A stretch of 64,000 nucleotides of DNA from Terriglobia bacterium (GTDB lineage Bacteria; Acidobacteriota; Terriglobia; Terriglobales; Acidobacteriaceae), in NCBI GenBank assembly GCA_020072645.1, contig JAIQGK010000018.1, positions 1 through 64,000 of the forward strand. The letters run 5' to 3'. The translations under genes were made by a program, and so were the position numbers. This document shows positions 28,209 to 36,411 of the stretch, piece after piece (positions within the stretch are counted from its first letter, which is position 1; each line of letters opens with the position of its first letter). Under the pieces are notes generated by a model. It saw nothing but the letters and a program-made list of their open reading frames with translations. It was not told the origin of the DNA and did no database searches.

Positions 28209-28325
28209 TCCGTCTCTCTGTGTCCTCTGTGGTAAATGAGCCTTCGCAGCTTTCAGATCCGTTCAATCCGTGTTCATCCGTGGTAAAGGTTTTGATCTTT
28301 CTCCCCGCTCCGCGGTGAAAATCGG
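28209..28325. repeat. tandem CRCRRAK-family repeat ends
   Basis: Three right-hand ends in series: CTCTGTGTCCTCTGTGGTAAA (28215-28235 region), ATCCGTGTTCATCCGTGG with TAAAGGTTTTGAT, and CTCCGCGGTGAAAATC. Each uses another 7-mer word but the same GTGGTRAA/GCGGTRAA closing. It fills the gap between xfp and the DinB gene. Confidence 0.75.
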
Positions 28326-28335
28326 CTCGATCCGA

Positions 28336-28890
28336 CTAAGGCGCGCTATGCCCACTACACTTCAGCACGCCCAGAAACGCGCTCCACGGCCCCACGGCTT
28401 CACGATACTGGTAGGCCATCACCCGCGAAAGCTGATGCAGATGCGTAAGATCGTGCACTGCCCATGTTGCCAGCAGTTCAGATAGCGTTACCGGTCCCAG
28501 CGCCGGATGTTTACCGCGCCGCGCCAGGTCAGATGATTGCAGGTCCAGCGCTTCCAGCGCGGCCAAGTTCTCGCTTCTCAACCGCGTGAAAGCATCCAGA
28601 AGCTGCTCCAGGGATTTGCCTTCGCTCTCTCTCATCTGCGCAAAGCGGTCAAATGGCTCGAATGGCCTTGCCTCTCCATGCTCCATGATCATCCTGACGC
28701 GCGGCATCCAGTCAGTGCGGTCCGCAACAATCAGGTGGCCCACAATATCAAAGGCGCTCCACGTATCTTGCCCTTCGTTGCTATGCGCCCAGATGTCGGG
28801 CAGTCCGCGCAAAAGCGCGTTCAGTGTTGCTGGAGTTCGTGTGAGAAGCGCAATCGCTTCCGCCATGCTGAATTTGTTTGAGGTCGGCAT
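28336..28890 (-). CDS. DinB-superfamily protein
   Basis: 184 residues from the ATG at 28890; a TTG at 28926 would add 12 residues, and a further ATG lies eight codons in, with no ribosome binding site to decide. Four-helix bundle of the DinB/YfiT type with the metal-site histidines: His in DIVGHLIVADRTDW and the paired His in WAVHDLTHLHQL. Members are metal-dependent, often thiol-transferases or detoxification enzymes. BshA in this window makes bacillithiol, a known cofactor of some DinB-like transferases, so a link is possible but unproven. Confidence 0.8.
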   Translation of the reverse strand: MPTSNKFSMAEAIALLTRTPATLNALLRGLPDIWAHSNEGQDTWSAFDIVGHLIVADRTDWMPRVRMIMEHGEARPFEPFDRFAQMRESEGKSLEQLLDAFTRLRSENLAALEALDLQSSDLARRGKHPALGPVTLSELLATWAVHDLTHLHQLSRVMAYQYREAVGPWSAFLGVLKCSGHSAP

Positions 28891-29148
28891 GTGCAAATAG
28901 ATGCATGCCCCGCGCTTTCGACTCAATCAGCAGAGCGCGCGCACCCTCAGTCGCAACCATTACTCTTGTAACGTTTTTGAAAAAACCAAACAGTAGGATT
29001 TTCAGCAACGCTCGATATAGTGTTACTTCCGCTGGTTATTTCAACCGTGCAACCAGAGGGAATCCGCCCTTTGGTCGCCATTTCATCTGTTTACGATTCA
29101 CAACAGGGACCAATCTGGCTTGTATTGGTCTGCAAGGAGCGAGTTTTG

Positions 29149-30657
29149 ATGAAAGTAAGGAACGCTGGTTTGTTTGCTGCGGTTCTGTTGATAAGTTTGT
29201 CCGGGCTTGCCCAAATGCCTCCCAACCCAACTACGCTGAGTTCTGCGCTGCCCGCGGATGCCCCTCCCAAACCGAATTTATCCACCACAGGAAATTTTGC
29301 CGTTATCCAACGGAAGTTCGATATCTTTGCCTGGCAGGAATTTGTTGCGCTCAACTGGCCTCCGGGCAAGCCAGGTCAGCCCGGCCCAGGCACTATTGGC
29401 AAATCCGCAAGCGGTGACAACTCTACCGTATGGGAAAGCTACATGGCCGCTTCGCAAGTGTTTCAACCGGGCGCCGCCACTCCTGCGCCGTGGGGAACAA
29501 CGCAGCCCATTCCTTCTTACTGTCCTGCCGCTCCCGCCGCGCTGCAAGGAAAAGTCGCCAAGGTGCTGCCCCTTATCGCCAAGGGTGACGTACAGGATGA
29601 ATTTACTGAGGCGTTCACGCTCTCGCCCCTGATTGATGTCGCCGGGAAATATACTCGCTATGAAGTCCGGATCAACGAAGTTGAGTTCAATAAGATTCTG
29701 CAAGGCTCAGCCAATCCGCCGGCGCCCGCCAAGCCCTGGTACATACCCGCGAACCAGGTTGCTCCTATAAATTTCCCAGCCGGTGTTTACAACACAAATC
29801 AGATCGGATCAGTGGAAGTAAAAGCCGCGTGGCGTCAGATCGCGTCGAGCCAGGCGGGCCGATACCACACCGCATGGGCCTACATCACTTATGCGCCAGA
29901 TCCAAAGACGCACTTGAATACCAAGTGTGCGGGACCGCTCCTGATGGGATTGGTCGGGCTGCACATTGCCCACAAGACGGCCAGCGGGCCGCAATGGCTT
30001 TGGGCAACTTTTGAGCACCTCGATAATGCTCCCTCATCGCCTCTCGCCGGCCATTACAGCTATTACAACAATCCCAAATGCACATTCTCACCGGCTTGCG
30101 CTAACCTGGAACCCAAAGCTCCGTCAGGCGGTTGGGATGGCGATCCCACAAAGACCAACACTCCTGTACAAGTCATCCGTGCCACGCCGATTCCGGCTGC
30201 AAAGAACAGTCCAACATCAGGCATCAATCCGGTTTTTCAAAAGCTGCTGCGGGCCGTGTATCCAAAATCCGTGTGGCAGTATTACCAACTGGTGGATACG
30301 CAATGGTCGCAGCATCCCGGCACCGTTGCCAACCCGCAACAGTGCTTTCACGATCCCAAAAACCCAGCCAATCCTTACAACTTCAAATGCAACGGACCCG
30401 GCATTGACGTAGGCCCATTGCCCGTACCTCCAACGCTCGCCAACACTACACTCGAAACCTATTTTCAGCAGACGCCGGGAAATAAGCAGGCCTTCATGGG
30501 AAGCTGCATGGGCTGCCACAGCAATGCACAAGTGGCCGCGACAGGTTCCACGCTGTTCAGTGATTTTAGTTTTCTGCTGGGCGATGCGCAGCCTCCTTCA
30601 ACTTCAGCCAATCCGCCCAGAGTATTGCGGCGGGAGAGAAAAGCCGGAAAGCCGTAA
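29149..30657 (+). CDS. secreted c-type cytochrome-like protein
   Basis: 502 residues. AAGGAG lies nine bases before the ATG at 29149; a longer frame from 29020 is not supported. Signal peptide about 1-21. The body is rich in Trp, Pro and paired Cys (KCAGP, PKCTFSPACANL, QQCFH, FKCNGPG) and opens with IFAWQEFVALNWP. One heme-binding motif, CMGCH, lies at 453-457 near the C-terminus, which ends in a basic tail. Probably a periplasmic single-heme protein; I recall similar uncharacterised proteins in Acidobacteria and Proteobacteria. No oxidase genes adjoin. Confidence 0.8.
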   Translation: MKVRNAGLFAAVLLISLSGLAQMPPNPTTLSSALPADAPPKPNLSTTGNFAVIQRKFDIFAWQEFVALNWPPGKPGQPGPGTIGKSASGDNSTVWESYMAASQVFQPGAATPAPWGTTQPIPSYCPAAPAALQGKVAKVLPLIAKGDVQDEFTEAFTLSPLIDVAGKYTRYEVRINEVEFNKILQGSANPPAPAKPWYIPANQVAPINFPAGVYNTNQIGSVEVKAAWRQIASSQAGRYHTAWAYITYAPDPKTHLNTKCAGPLLMGLVGLHIAHKTASGPQWLWATFEHLDNAPSSPLAGHYSYYNNPKCTFSPACANLEPKAPSGGWDGDPTKTNTPVQVIRATPIPAAKNSPTSGINPVFQKLLRAVYPKSVWQYYQLVDTQWSQHPGTVANPQQCFHDPKNPANPYNFKCNGPGIDVGPLPVPPTLANTTLETYFQQTPGNKQAFMGSCMGCHSNAQVAATGSTLFSDFSFLLGDAQPPSTSANPPRVLRRERKAGKP

Positions 30658-30686
30658 GGCGTTTTTTCTATGCGGCGTGTCCGCAG

Positions 30687-31694
30687 TTATTGCGGCACGC
30701 CGTTTGGAAACAGCTTCTGTAGAAATTCTTTGTCAGAGGCCATGGGCTTGAAGCGATCAAAATCCACGTCTTCTTTCCATTGCTTGTCGAAATTTTTGGA
30801 ATCAATTGCCCTGGCCTTGGCAAATTCATCCAGCGATGCCGTCTTGTCGCCGAGTACGTAGTCCAGAAACGCCAGCCGCATGTGGCTGCCAAAGCTGTTC
30901 GGCGCATAACGCAGCGCCTGTTGCGCCGCGGCGCGCGCCTTCTCAATGTTGCCTGCGTCCAGCGCTTTGAACGTCTGGTCGCCATAGTTGTACGCCAGAT
31001 TCAAATCAAGCAGCCGCCGCAATTCCGTAAACGGATCAGGATTATCGTCAACATTGATATAAATGTAGCGATCATTATTAATGTTGCGTCCCTGGCCCTT
31101 GCTCACCACCAGCATGGACGCGGACTGCCGTCCACGAGCATCGCCCCCGGCGGCATCACCGGCCTTGAGCGCCGCAAAAAGTTTTTCTGCCAGCTCACCT
31201 TGTGAAGCGTCAAAAGCTTTGCCCATGGCTTCCGGCACCTGCGGCCCCACCAGGATATTTCCTTGTGCCGACCACGTCTTGCCTTGCCGATCGCCCGCCC
31301 ACTTGGGCGCGTTCGGTCCGGTGTAAGCCGCCACATTTCCTTTCGCGTCGACGATCGCCACCTGGCGTCCGTCCTTGCCTGGAAACTTGTCATCGGCCAG
31401 AATTTTCTTCAGGACTTCCGGGGCCGTCAGTCCTTGACGCAATAAATCCAGCGCCTGCTGCCCGTAGCCGACGTTGACATTCGCCTGCGTGGCCACTGCG
31501 CCCACGTCCGCCATGGCCCATGGCACCACCGATCCCACAGAGAAATATCTTGAAGCCACGGCCACGCCCATCTCACCCGTTCGCGGATCAATGGCGACGA
31601 TGGAAAATGTAGAGACCGGCGGCAGCGGCGATGCAACAGCAGCTCCGCTCACAGCAAAAACCATGATCAATAAAAGCAGCAAATAGTTCTTCAT
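30687..31694 (-). CDS. secreted DUF1028 family protein (Ntn-hydrolase-like)
   Basis: 335 residues from the ATG at 31694, which has GGAG eight bases upstream; a longer frame from 31967 runs through repeat DNA and is not real. Signal peptide about 1-22, then TFSIVAIDPRTGEMGVAVAS, the DUF1028 hallmark with a candidate N-terminal nucleophile near the mature end. The Ntn-like domain extends to about 225; residues about 235-330 are helical and TPR-like. Family function is not established; some members sit with peptidases or amidases. Confidence 0.88.
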   Translation of the reverse strand: MKNYLLLLLIMVFAVSGAAVASPLPPVSTFSIVAIDPRTGEMGVAVASRYFSVGSVVPWAMADVGAVATQANVNVGYGQQALDLLRQGLTAPEVLKKILADDKFPGKDGRQVAIVDAKGNVAAYTGPNAPKWAGDRQGKTWSAQGNILVGPQVPEAMGKAFDASQGELAEKLFAALKAGDAAGGDARGRQSASMLVVSKGQGRNINNDRYIYINVDDNPDPFTELRRLLDLNLAYNYGDQTFKALDAGNIEKARAAAQQALRYAPNSFGSHMRLAFLDYVLGDKTASLDEFAKARAIDSKNFDKQWKEDVDFDRFKPMASDKEFLQKLFPNGVPQ

Positions 31695-31758
31695 CAACCC
31701 ACTCCAATAAGTCCTGAGAATTCGACAAACTCCTGCTTCTGCTCTGCTTGGCATTCGA

Positions 31759-31797
31759 TCCTTTGCGTCCTTTGCGACCTTTGCGGTGAAATTCAAG
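31759..31797. repeat. CRCRRAK-family repeat end (CTTTGCG variant)
   Basis: CTTTGCG three times at 9-bp steps, closing GCGGTGAA. It overlaps the last codons of the DUF1634 gene by a few bases, and lies in the leader of the DUF1028 gene. Confidence 0.65.
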
Positions 31798-32080
31798 TTT
31801 GCACCCCCAGCACATATGCAAGCACCACAATTGCCAGCACTCCAAAAGCTACAAGAGCATACTTGAAATCGCGCTCGTGCAGAAATTGCACGCAGGCCGC
31901 AATAATACGCAGCCCGGGAGTGGCCAGCAATACAAACAGTCCGGCAACGGCCACGCGGTTCCCCCACGGTACGACGAGTTGCAGCAGCAATCCCGCCACG
32001 ACCAATACAAAGGCCGTGTACGCGCCAAACTTCAGCGTATGAGACAGCACCCGATCGACGGCAAAATCCTGCCGGCTCAT
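31793..32080 (-). CDS. DUF1634 membrane protein
   Basis: 95 residues from the ATG at 32080, which has GGAGGG well placed. Three hydrophobic helices (about 14-34, 40-60, 72-92). The DUF1634 family is regularly encoded next to TauE/SafE anion exporters, as here: its ATG overlaps the TauE stop by 4 bp (ATGA). Probably an accessory subunit of that exporter. The stop codon lies at the edge of a repeat, which may have trimmed the C-terminus slightly. Confidence 0.85.
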   Translation of the reverse strand: MSRQDFAVDRVLSHTLKFGAYTAFVLVVAGLLLQLVVPWGNRVAVAGLFVLLATPGLRIIAACVQFLHERDFKYALVAFGVLAIVVLAYVLGVQT

Positions 32081-32865
32081 TGGAACCCTCCTGTCAACAG
32101 CTTGTAAATCATCTGTGCCGCAAGCCATCCGGCAATCGTGACCAGCAGCATCAGGATATAAACCGGGCGTATCTTCGGGGAGATGCGCGCGCCCAGCAGC
32201 GATCCCGCAAACACTCCGGCCACCAGCGGCGCGGCAATATCCACGCGTATGTCTCCGCGTCCCCAGTAAATGTAAGCGCTGGTTCCGGCGGTAACACCGA
32301 TCATAAAGTTGCTGGTGGCCGCCGCCACGCGCAACGGGACTTTCATGAACAGCAGCATCACCGGGACTTTGATCGGCCCGCCGCCGATTCCCAATAGCCC
32401 GGAAAATCCGCCCGCAATCAGTGAAGCCGCTAGCCCCACTGGATAATTCTGCGGCGTGTAATCCGGAATAACTTCTTGCCTCTTCGCGTGGCGTGAGTCC
32501 CAGGCTTTCTTGATCATGGAGCCGGCACTGTAAAGCAGAAAGCAGACGAACAGCAATGCCAGTGTGCGCCGGTTCACGTGGTGCGCCACCAGCGCGGCAA
32601 TCAGGGCGCCCACCGTGGTCGCCAGTTCCAGCGTCATGCCCAGGCGGACGTCAGTGACATGCCGTTCAACGTAGAGAGAAGACGTTGCGGTGGAAGTGGC
32701 AATCACACAAAGCAGCGTCACGCCGATGGCCTGGTGCATCGGCAAGCCAAAATAAATGGCCAGCAGCGGCGTAACAATAATGCCGCCGCCCACTCCCGCC
32801 AGCGCGCCAAATCCGCCGGCGAAAAAACCTATTGCGACCAGCAGAAGCATTGCCTCCAGCGTCAT
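32077..32865 (-). CDS. TauE/SafE-type sulfite/anion exporter
   Basis: 262 residues, seven or eight membrane helices. Two inverted-repeat halves each start with the family glycine motif: GALAGVGGGIIVTPLL (about 20-35) and GFSGLLGIGGGPIKVP (about 154-169). It should move a small sulfur-containing or organic anion across the inner membrane. Overlaps the gene before and the gene after by 4 bp each, so the three are one translationally coupled operon. Substrate not predictable. Confidence 0.92.
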   Translation of the reverse strand: MTLEAMLLLVAIGFFAGGFGALAGVGGGIIVTPLLAIYFGLPMHQAIGVTLLCVIATSTATSSLYVERHVTDVRLGMTLELATTVGALIAALVAHHVNRRTLALLFVCFLLYSAGSMIKKAWDSRHAKRQEVIPDYTPQNYPVGLAASLIAGGFSGLLGIGGGPIKVPVMLLFMKVPLRVAAATSNFMIGVTAGTSAYIYWGRGDIRVDIAAPLVAGVFAGSLLGARISPKIRPVYILMLLVTIAGWLAAQMIYKLLTGGFQ

Positions 32866-33803
32866 TGCGCCTTGTTCCGCAGCATCAGTATGTCGTCACC
32901 TTCCGGTTCCTTCTCTTTTTCCGCCATCAGCACAGAGCGCACCGAACCCAGCACCGCGATAATTGCCACCACCATCACCCATGACACAGGTTCGCCATCC
33001 AGCAACCCCGCAATTAATGCCACCAGCGGAATAATCAGGCTGATGGATGAAAGCTGGTACGGTTGCAGCTTTTTCAATAACCAATAGTAAATAACAAACG
33101 CCGCCGCTGACCCAAAGATCGTAAGATACGCCAGCGCAAATATCGCGGTCCTGGTCCATACAGCATGCCGGTGCGCTTCAAGTGCCCACGTTCCCCAGAA
33201 CAATCCAACTGATCCAAGGAACAATTGCAGTCCGGTTGAGACCACTGCGTCAACGTGGTGCAGACGCTGCTTCGCATAGACCACTGACCATGAACTCAGC
33301 AACATTGCGACGAGGACTGCAACGCCACCCATCAGCGCCTGGCGGGTCTTACTTAAATCCTGATAGAAGAGCACCAGCAATCCGCCAAAGGCGATCACCA
33401 TGGCAAAGATCGCCCGGCGCGGGACCTTGTGATGCGTAATGATCGGCGTGAAGAGTGAAACAGCCAGCGGCATTGCGGAGTATAGGACAGCGCTCATTGA
33501 AGAGGTTACATGCTGTTCCGCCCAGAACAGCAACCCATAAGGCACAGCCATAATGGACACGCTCAAAACTATGAGGGCGTTCCACTGCGCTCCATCGGCG
33601 GGCCACGGGCGTCTCTCCGCCACGGCCATTGCCAGCAACAGCACGCCTGCGGCAAGAAAGCGCAGCGCAGCCGCCTCAAGCGGCGGAACATCGCGCACCA
33701 CCCATCGGATCGCCAGCCACGTGCTTCCCCAGATCAGGCAAAGAGCAATGTAACCGGCTAACTGTGCGCGTGTGAAATTTGACTGCTGCGTGCGTTCTGT
33801 CAT
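32862..33803 (-). CDS. EamA/DMT-family transporter
   Basis: 313 residues, ten membrane helices in two EamA repeats (about 15-145 and 155-295). Typical opening CLIWGSTWLAIRWVV and mid-protein PLAVSLFTPI. Drug/metabolite transporter superfamily; usually an exporter of amino acids or metabolites. First gene of the EamA-TauE-DUF1634 operon. Confidence 0.9.
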   Translation of the reverse strand: MTERTQQSNFTRAQLAGYIALCLIWGSTWLAIRWVVRDVPPLEAAALRFLAAGVLLLAMAVAERRPWPADGAQWNALIVLSVSIMAVPYGLLFWAEQHVTSSMSAVLYSAMPLAVSLFTPIITHHKVPRRAIFAMVIAFGGLLVLFYQDLSKTRQALMGGVAVLVAMLLSSWSVVYAKQRLHHVDAVVSTGLQLFLGSVGLFWGTWALEAHRHAVWTRTAIFALAYLTIFGSAAAFVIYYWLLKKLQPYQLSSISLIIPLVALIAGLLDGEPVSWVMVVAIIAVLGSVRSVLMAEKEKEPEGDDILMLRNKAQ

Positions 33804-34154
33804 CAGAAGAATCAGTCTAACTGATCGTTAGACCTGTTTTGGAATCGCCAGGAACAAGGACGATACGCTTGCACTATCCCTCACGGGGTGGAGCAGGCCT
33901 TTTAGGCCTGCGGTATGCCGCTAGAAAAACTTGGGCTTTAGCCCCTGAGGCGAAAAACCACCCTGCAAGAATTCACCACGTTCTCCGCTTAACAAAATAA
34001 ATCCGCCGCTTAACTTTATTCGTTTCTTCAAAACGCTTCGCTTTTTTGTTGCATCCACTTTCGCAGCGCGACTATAAAGAAAAGACAGGCCGCGCCCGTG
34101 TTATCAGCACGAACGCAGCCCTAACCACAAATCACCTTCCGTGAAAGGCAACCT
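33804..34154. other. intergenic region with GGTGGAGC repeat
   Basis: 350 bp between divergent genes. The part near 33880-33960 is the dispersed repeat annotated separately. The rest (33965-34130) is AT-richer and probably holds the promoters, but no boxes stand out. Confidence 0.55.
33886..33955. repeat. GGTGGAGC dispersed repeat, intact copy
   Basis: Contains a perfect hairpin GCAGGCCT-TTT-AGGCCTGC (33893-33911) and a second smaller one GGGCTTTAGCCC (33943-33954 region). The order of blocks matches 17933-17995. Two hairpins on one repeat suggest an RNA-level role. Confidence 0.7.
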
Positions 34155-34493
34155 ATGGCTGCAATTGATGGTACCCAAAAGGCAGAGATATATGAAACTC
34201 TGTCATCTCTCAACATGGCCTTTGCTGGAATCCTCCAGCACCTTCAAACGCTCCAACAAACCGGGCTGTTCAAATCCAAAACAGCCAAACTTTTTCCGAG
34301 TTTCACTCAGGAGCTCCAGGCAGAGTTTAACCAGGAATTTCTTGAAGACCTGCACCAGCTTGAGCTTGACGATTGGGGCCGGTACGGAAAAGTAAGGCAA
34401 CGATGGGAAAAGGAACTCCGCGATCCAGATGACGTGTTCATTCAAGCCGAAGAACGCAAAAAGCAACTTGCAAAACAGCGCAAGAAGCGCTGA
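34155..34493 (+). CDS. conserved-looking hypothetical helical protein
   Basis: 112 residues, soluble, strongly helical and charged, ending in a Lys/Arg-rich tail (KKQLAKQRKKR). AAAGG precedes the ATG by about eight bases. No family recognised. The codon use fits the neighbours, and the frame is clean. It stands alone between two repeat elements. Confidence 0.6.
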   Translation: MAAIDGTQKAEIYETLSSLNMAFAGILQHLQTLQQTGLFKSKTAKLFPSFTQELQAEFNQEFLEDLHQLELDDWGRYGKVRQRWEKELRDPDDVFIQAEERKKQLAKQRKKR

Positions 34494-34552
34494 TTCACGT
34501 GGGCTTTGCACAAAAAGCAGTAGTGATTCAATTCAAACTGGGCCACTACCCA

Positions 34553-34681
34553 AAAAGCAAAATCTCACCACGGATGAACACAGATCGCGCGGATTTATAA
34601 ACTTCAAAACAGTCCTGCTTGAAATTTTTTGATCCGTGTAAATCAGTGGTTATCCGTTTTATCCGTGGTGAGCGTTGCTTT
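34553..34681. repeat. inverted-pair intergenic element (CRCRRAK family)
   Basis: Left arm AAAAGCAAAATC then TCACCACGGAT (to 34575); right arm ATCCGTGGTGAGCGTTGCTTT (34661-34681). The inner 12 bp of each arm are perfect inverses. Words CACGGAT and ATCCGTG recur inside at about 10-bp steps. The element ends exactly at the stop codon of the next gene on the minus strand. Confidence 0.78.
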
Positions 34682-35514
34682 TACTGCGAGCTTGGCGCGT
34701 GGCTCGGCATCTGCGTGGTGGCCACATTCCTGGGCGTTGAGAGATAGCCGGTTACAGTGTTCTTGTCCACGCTGTTCACCACCACTTCAAACAATGCGCG
34801 GTCGCGCCCGGTATAAAACTGCAGCGGCTCGTTGATGGTGCGGTCCTTTTTCTCAATCTTCTTATCTTCCGCCAGCACGTACAGCGTGAACTTGCTCTTC
34901 TTGGGATCAGTCTTCTTGAGCTGCAGGCTCACGATCGAGAGATGCGTTGGCGTCTTGTCCTTTTGCAGCGTGAACTCAAAATAATCGCGGTCGCCGCGAT
35001 GCTTGAGCATCTCCAGTTCGTCATGCGAGGTGGCCATCAATTCGCTGTGCTTGTTCAAATCGCCGATGGCATGGTCCAGCTTTCCCTTCGTCACCGCCAG
35101 ATCGTTTTTGGTATCGGTCACATCGGCGCTCACCTTTACCACTTCACCCTTGACCCCATTCACATCACTCGTCACCGCGCCAATCTGCTGCTTGGTGGTT
35201 TCCTCGTCGGCCTTCAGGCGCGTCGCGGTTTCAAGCTCCTTGGCCTGGAGTTCCTGGGCCTTCTTGCTCAATTCTTTGTGGTTCATTCCCGCGCGGTCCG
35301 CCAGCACGTTGAGTTGGGCCTTCATCTGGGCGTTGGATTCGGTCATCTTCTTCGCCAGTTCCGCCTGCGCCGCAGCCTGCTTTTTTTCCATATCGTTCAT
35401 GCGGCCCTGCGCCATGACCATGAAGATCATCGTGCCGATCAGATATACCACTCCAGCTGCCATCAAAATATTGCGCACTACCGGGCTTCCGCCATCGTGC
35501 GGCACTTCAGACAT
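34681..35514 (-). CDS. membrane-anchored coiled-coil protein
   Basis: 277 residues. One membrane helix at about 14-34, a long coiled coil at about 38-160 (heptads rich in Lys/Glu/Ala), and a C-terminal beta-rich domain at about 175-265 (RDYFEFTLQKD, LHFYTGRD-like strands). I do not recognise the family, though the layout recalls acidobacterial hypothetical proteins. GGAG seven bases before the ATG supports the start. The C-terminal domain probably faces the periplasm. Divergent from the sortase gene. Confidence 0.75.
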   Translation of the reverse strand: MSEVPHDGGSPVVRNILMAAGVVYLIGTMIFMVMAQGRMNDMEKKQAAAQAELAKKMTESNAQMKAQLNVLADRAGMNHKELSKKAQELQAKELETATRLKADEETTKQQIGAVTSDVNGVKGEVVKVSADVTDTKNDLAVTKGKLDHAIGDLNKHSELMATSHDELEMLKHRGDRDYFEFTLQKDKTPTHLSIVSLQLKKTDPKKSKFTLYVLAEDKKIEKKDRTINEPLQFYTGRDRALFEVVVNSVDKNTVTGYLSTPRNVATTQMPSHAPSSQ

Positions 35515-35685
35515 ATTTATCTCCAGTGAAAGGGTTTTGGGCTATGCCGATTGTTGAGCAGAACTGCTGCTCTGTCAATAAAAAGGGCGTTCCGAATGGC
35601 CACTGTACTCGGCAGGACTGGCGCAAATCCGTGTGAATGCAAGCCTTACAGCGCGAGCTCCTGAATTCTGCATCTAATAAAACTG

Positions 35686-36387
35686 ATGTCAATCCGCGAC
35701 CGATATCCCCAAATCATGCAGCACTCCAGGGCTCTGTACGCCAAGGCGCAGCCATTTGTTAATAAAGCTCGGCCTCTGCTCAATCGCCGTGTAATGTCTC
35801 TGGCCCTCGTGGTCATCGGCGTGGTTCTGCTTGGTTATGTCGCGGGACAATATTGGGGAATGTACCGCAGCCAGAAAAATCTTGAAGCTGAATGGCAACG
35901 CCAGGCGGCCACGGTGAGCGTTCCCGGAAAAGCGCCAGTTTCGCCCGACCAACTGCTCACGCGCCTGGAGATTCCCAAGATCCAGATGGACGCAATTGTG
36001 GTGGAAGGCGCTTCCCGGCGCGAACTTTCTGAAGGTCCCGGACATATGAAGCAGACCGCCCAGCCCGGCGAAACTGGAAACGCAGTGATCACCGGCCACC
36101 GCGATACTTTTTTCCGTCACATCTATGAGCTCAACAAGGGCGACCAGATTCAGGTCCGCCGCAGCGGCCGCGTTTTTACTTATCAAGTCACCGGAAAAAG
36201 AATCGTGATGCCGGAAGATATCAGCGTGATCAAGCCGACCAACGATCCGCAACTTACTCTCATCACATGTTATCCCACGTATTACATTGGCCCCGCGCCC
36301 AAGCGGCTGGTGGTGTTTTCCAAACTGGTCGATAGTAACGGCCAGCCCGCGAATCAAGCCGCACAGGCCCACTCCAACGTGCAGTAA
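35686..36387 (+). CDS. sortase (class D/E-like)
   Basis: 233 residues. A basic N-terminus and one membrane helix (about 36-56) precede a sortase domain with the full catalytic set: His138 (ITGHRD), Cys195 (TLITCYP) and Arg207 (PKRLVVF). Sortases join proteins carrying an LPXTG-like C-terminal signal to an amine; in Gram-positives that is the cell wall. Here the host is Gram-negative, and no gene in the window ends in such a signal. Start ATG without a strong ribosome binding site. It precedes the ThiO-like gene by 24 bp but shares no obvious function with it. Confidence 0.92.
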   Translation: MSIRDRYPQIMQHSRALYAKAQPFVNKARPLLNRRVMSLALVVIGVVLLGYVAGQYWGMYRSQKNLEAEWQRQAATVSVPGKAPVSPDQLLTRLEIPKIQMDAIVVEGASRRELSEGPGHMKQTAQPGETGNAVITGHRDTFFRHIYELNKGDQIQVRRSGRVFTYQVTGKRIVMPEDISVIKPTNDPQLTLITCYPTYYIGPAPKRLVVFSKLVDSNGQPANQAAQAHSNVQ

Positions 36388-36411
36388 GTCTCTCCTTATT
36401 ACAATGTCAGT

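Noticed and set aside
31695-31967. N-terminal extension of the DUF1028 protein
   Set aside because: Runs through the repeat at 31759-31797 and antisense to DUF1634; the ATG at 31694 has GGAG and a signal peptide.
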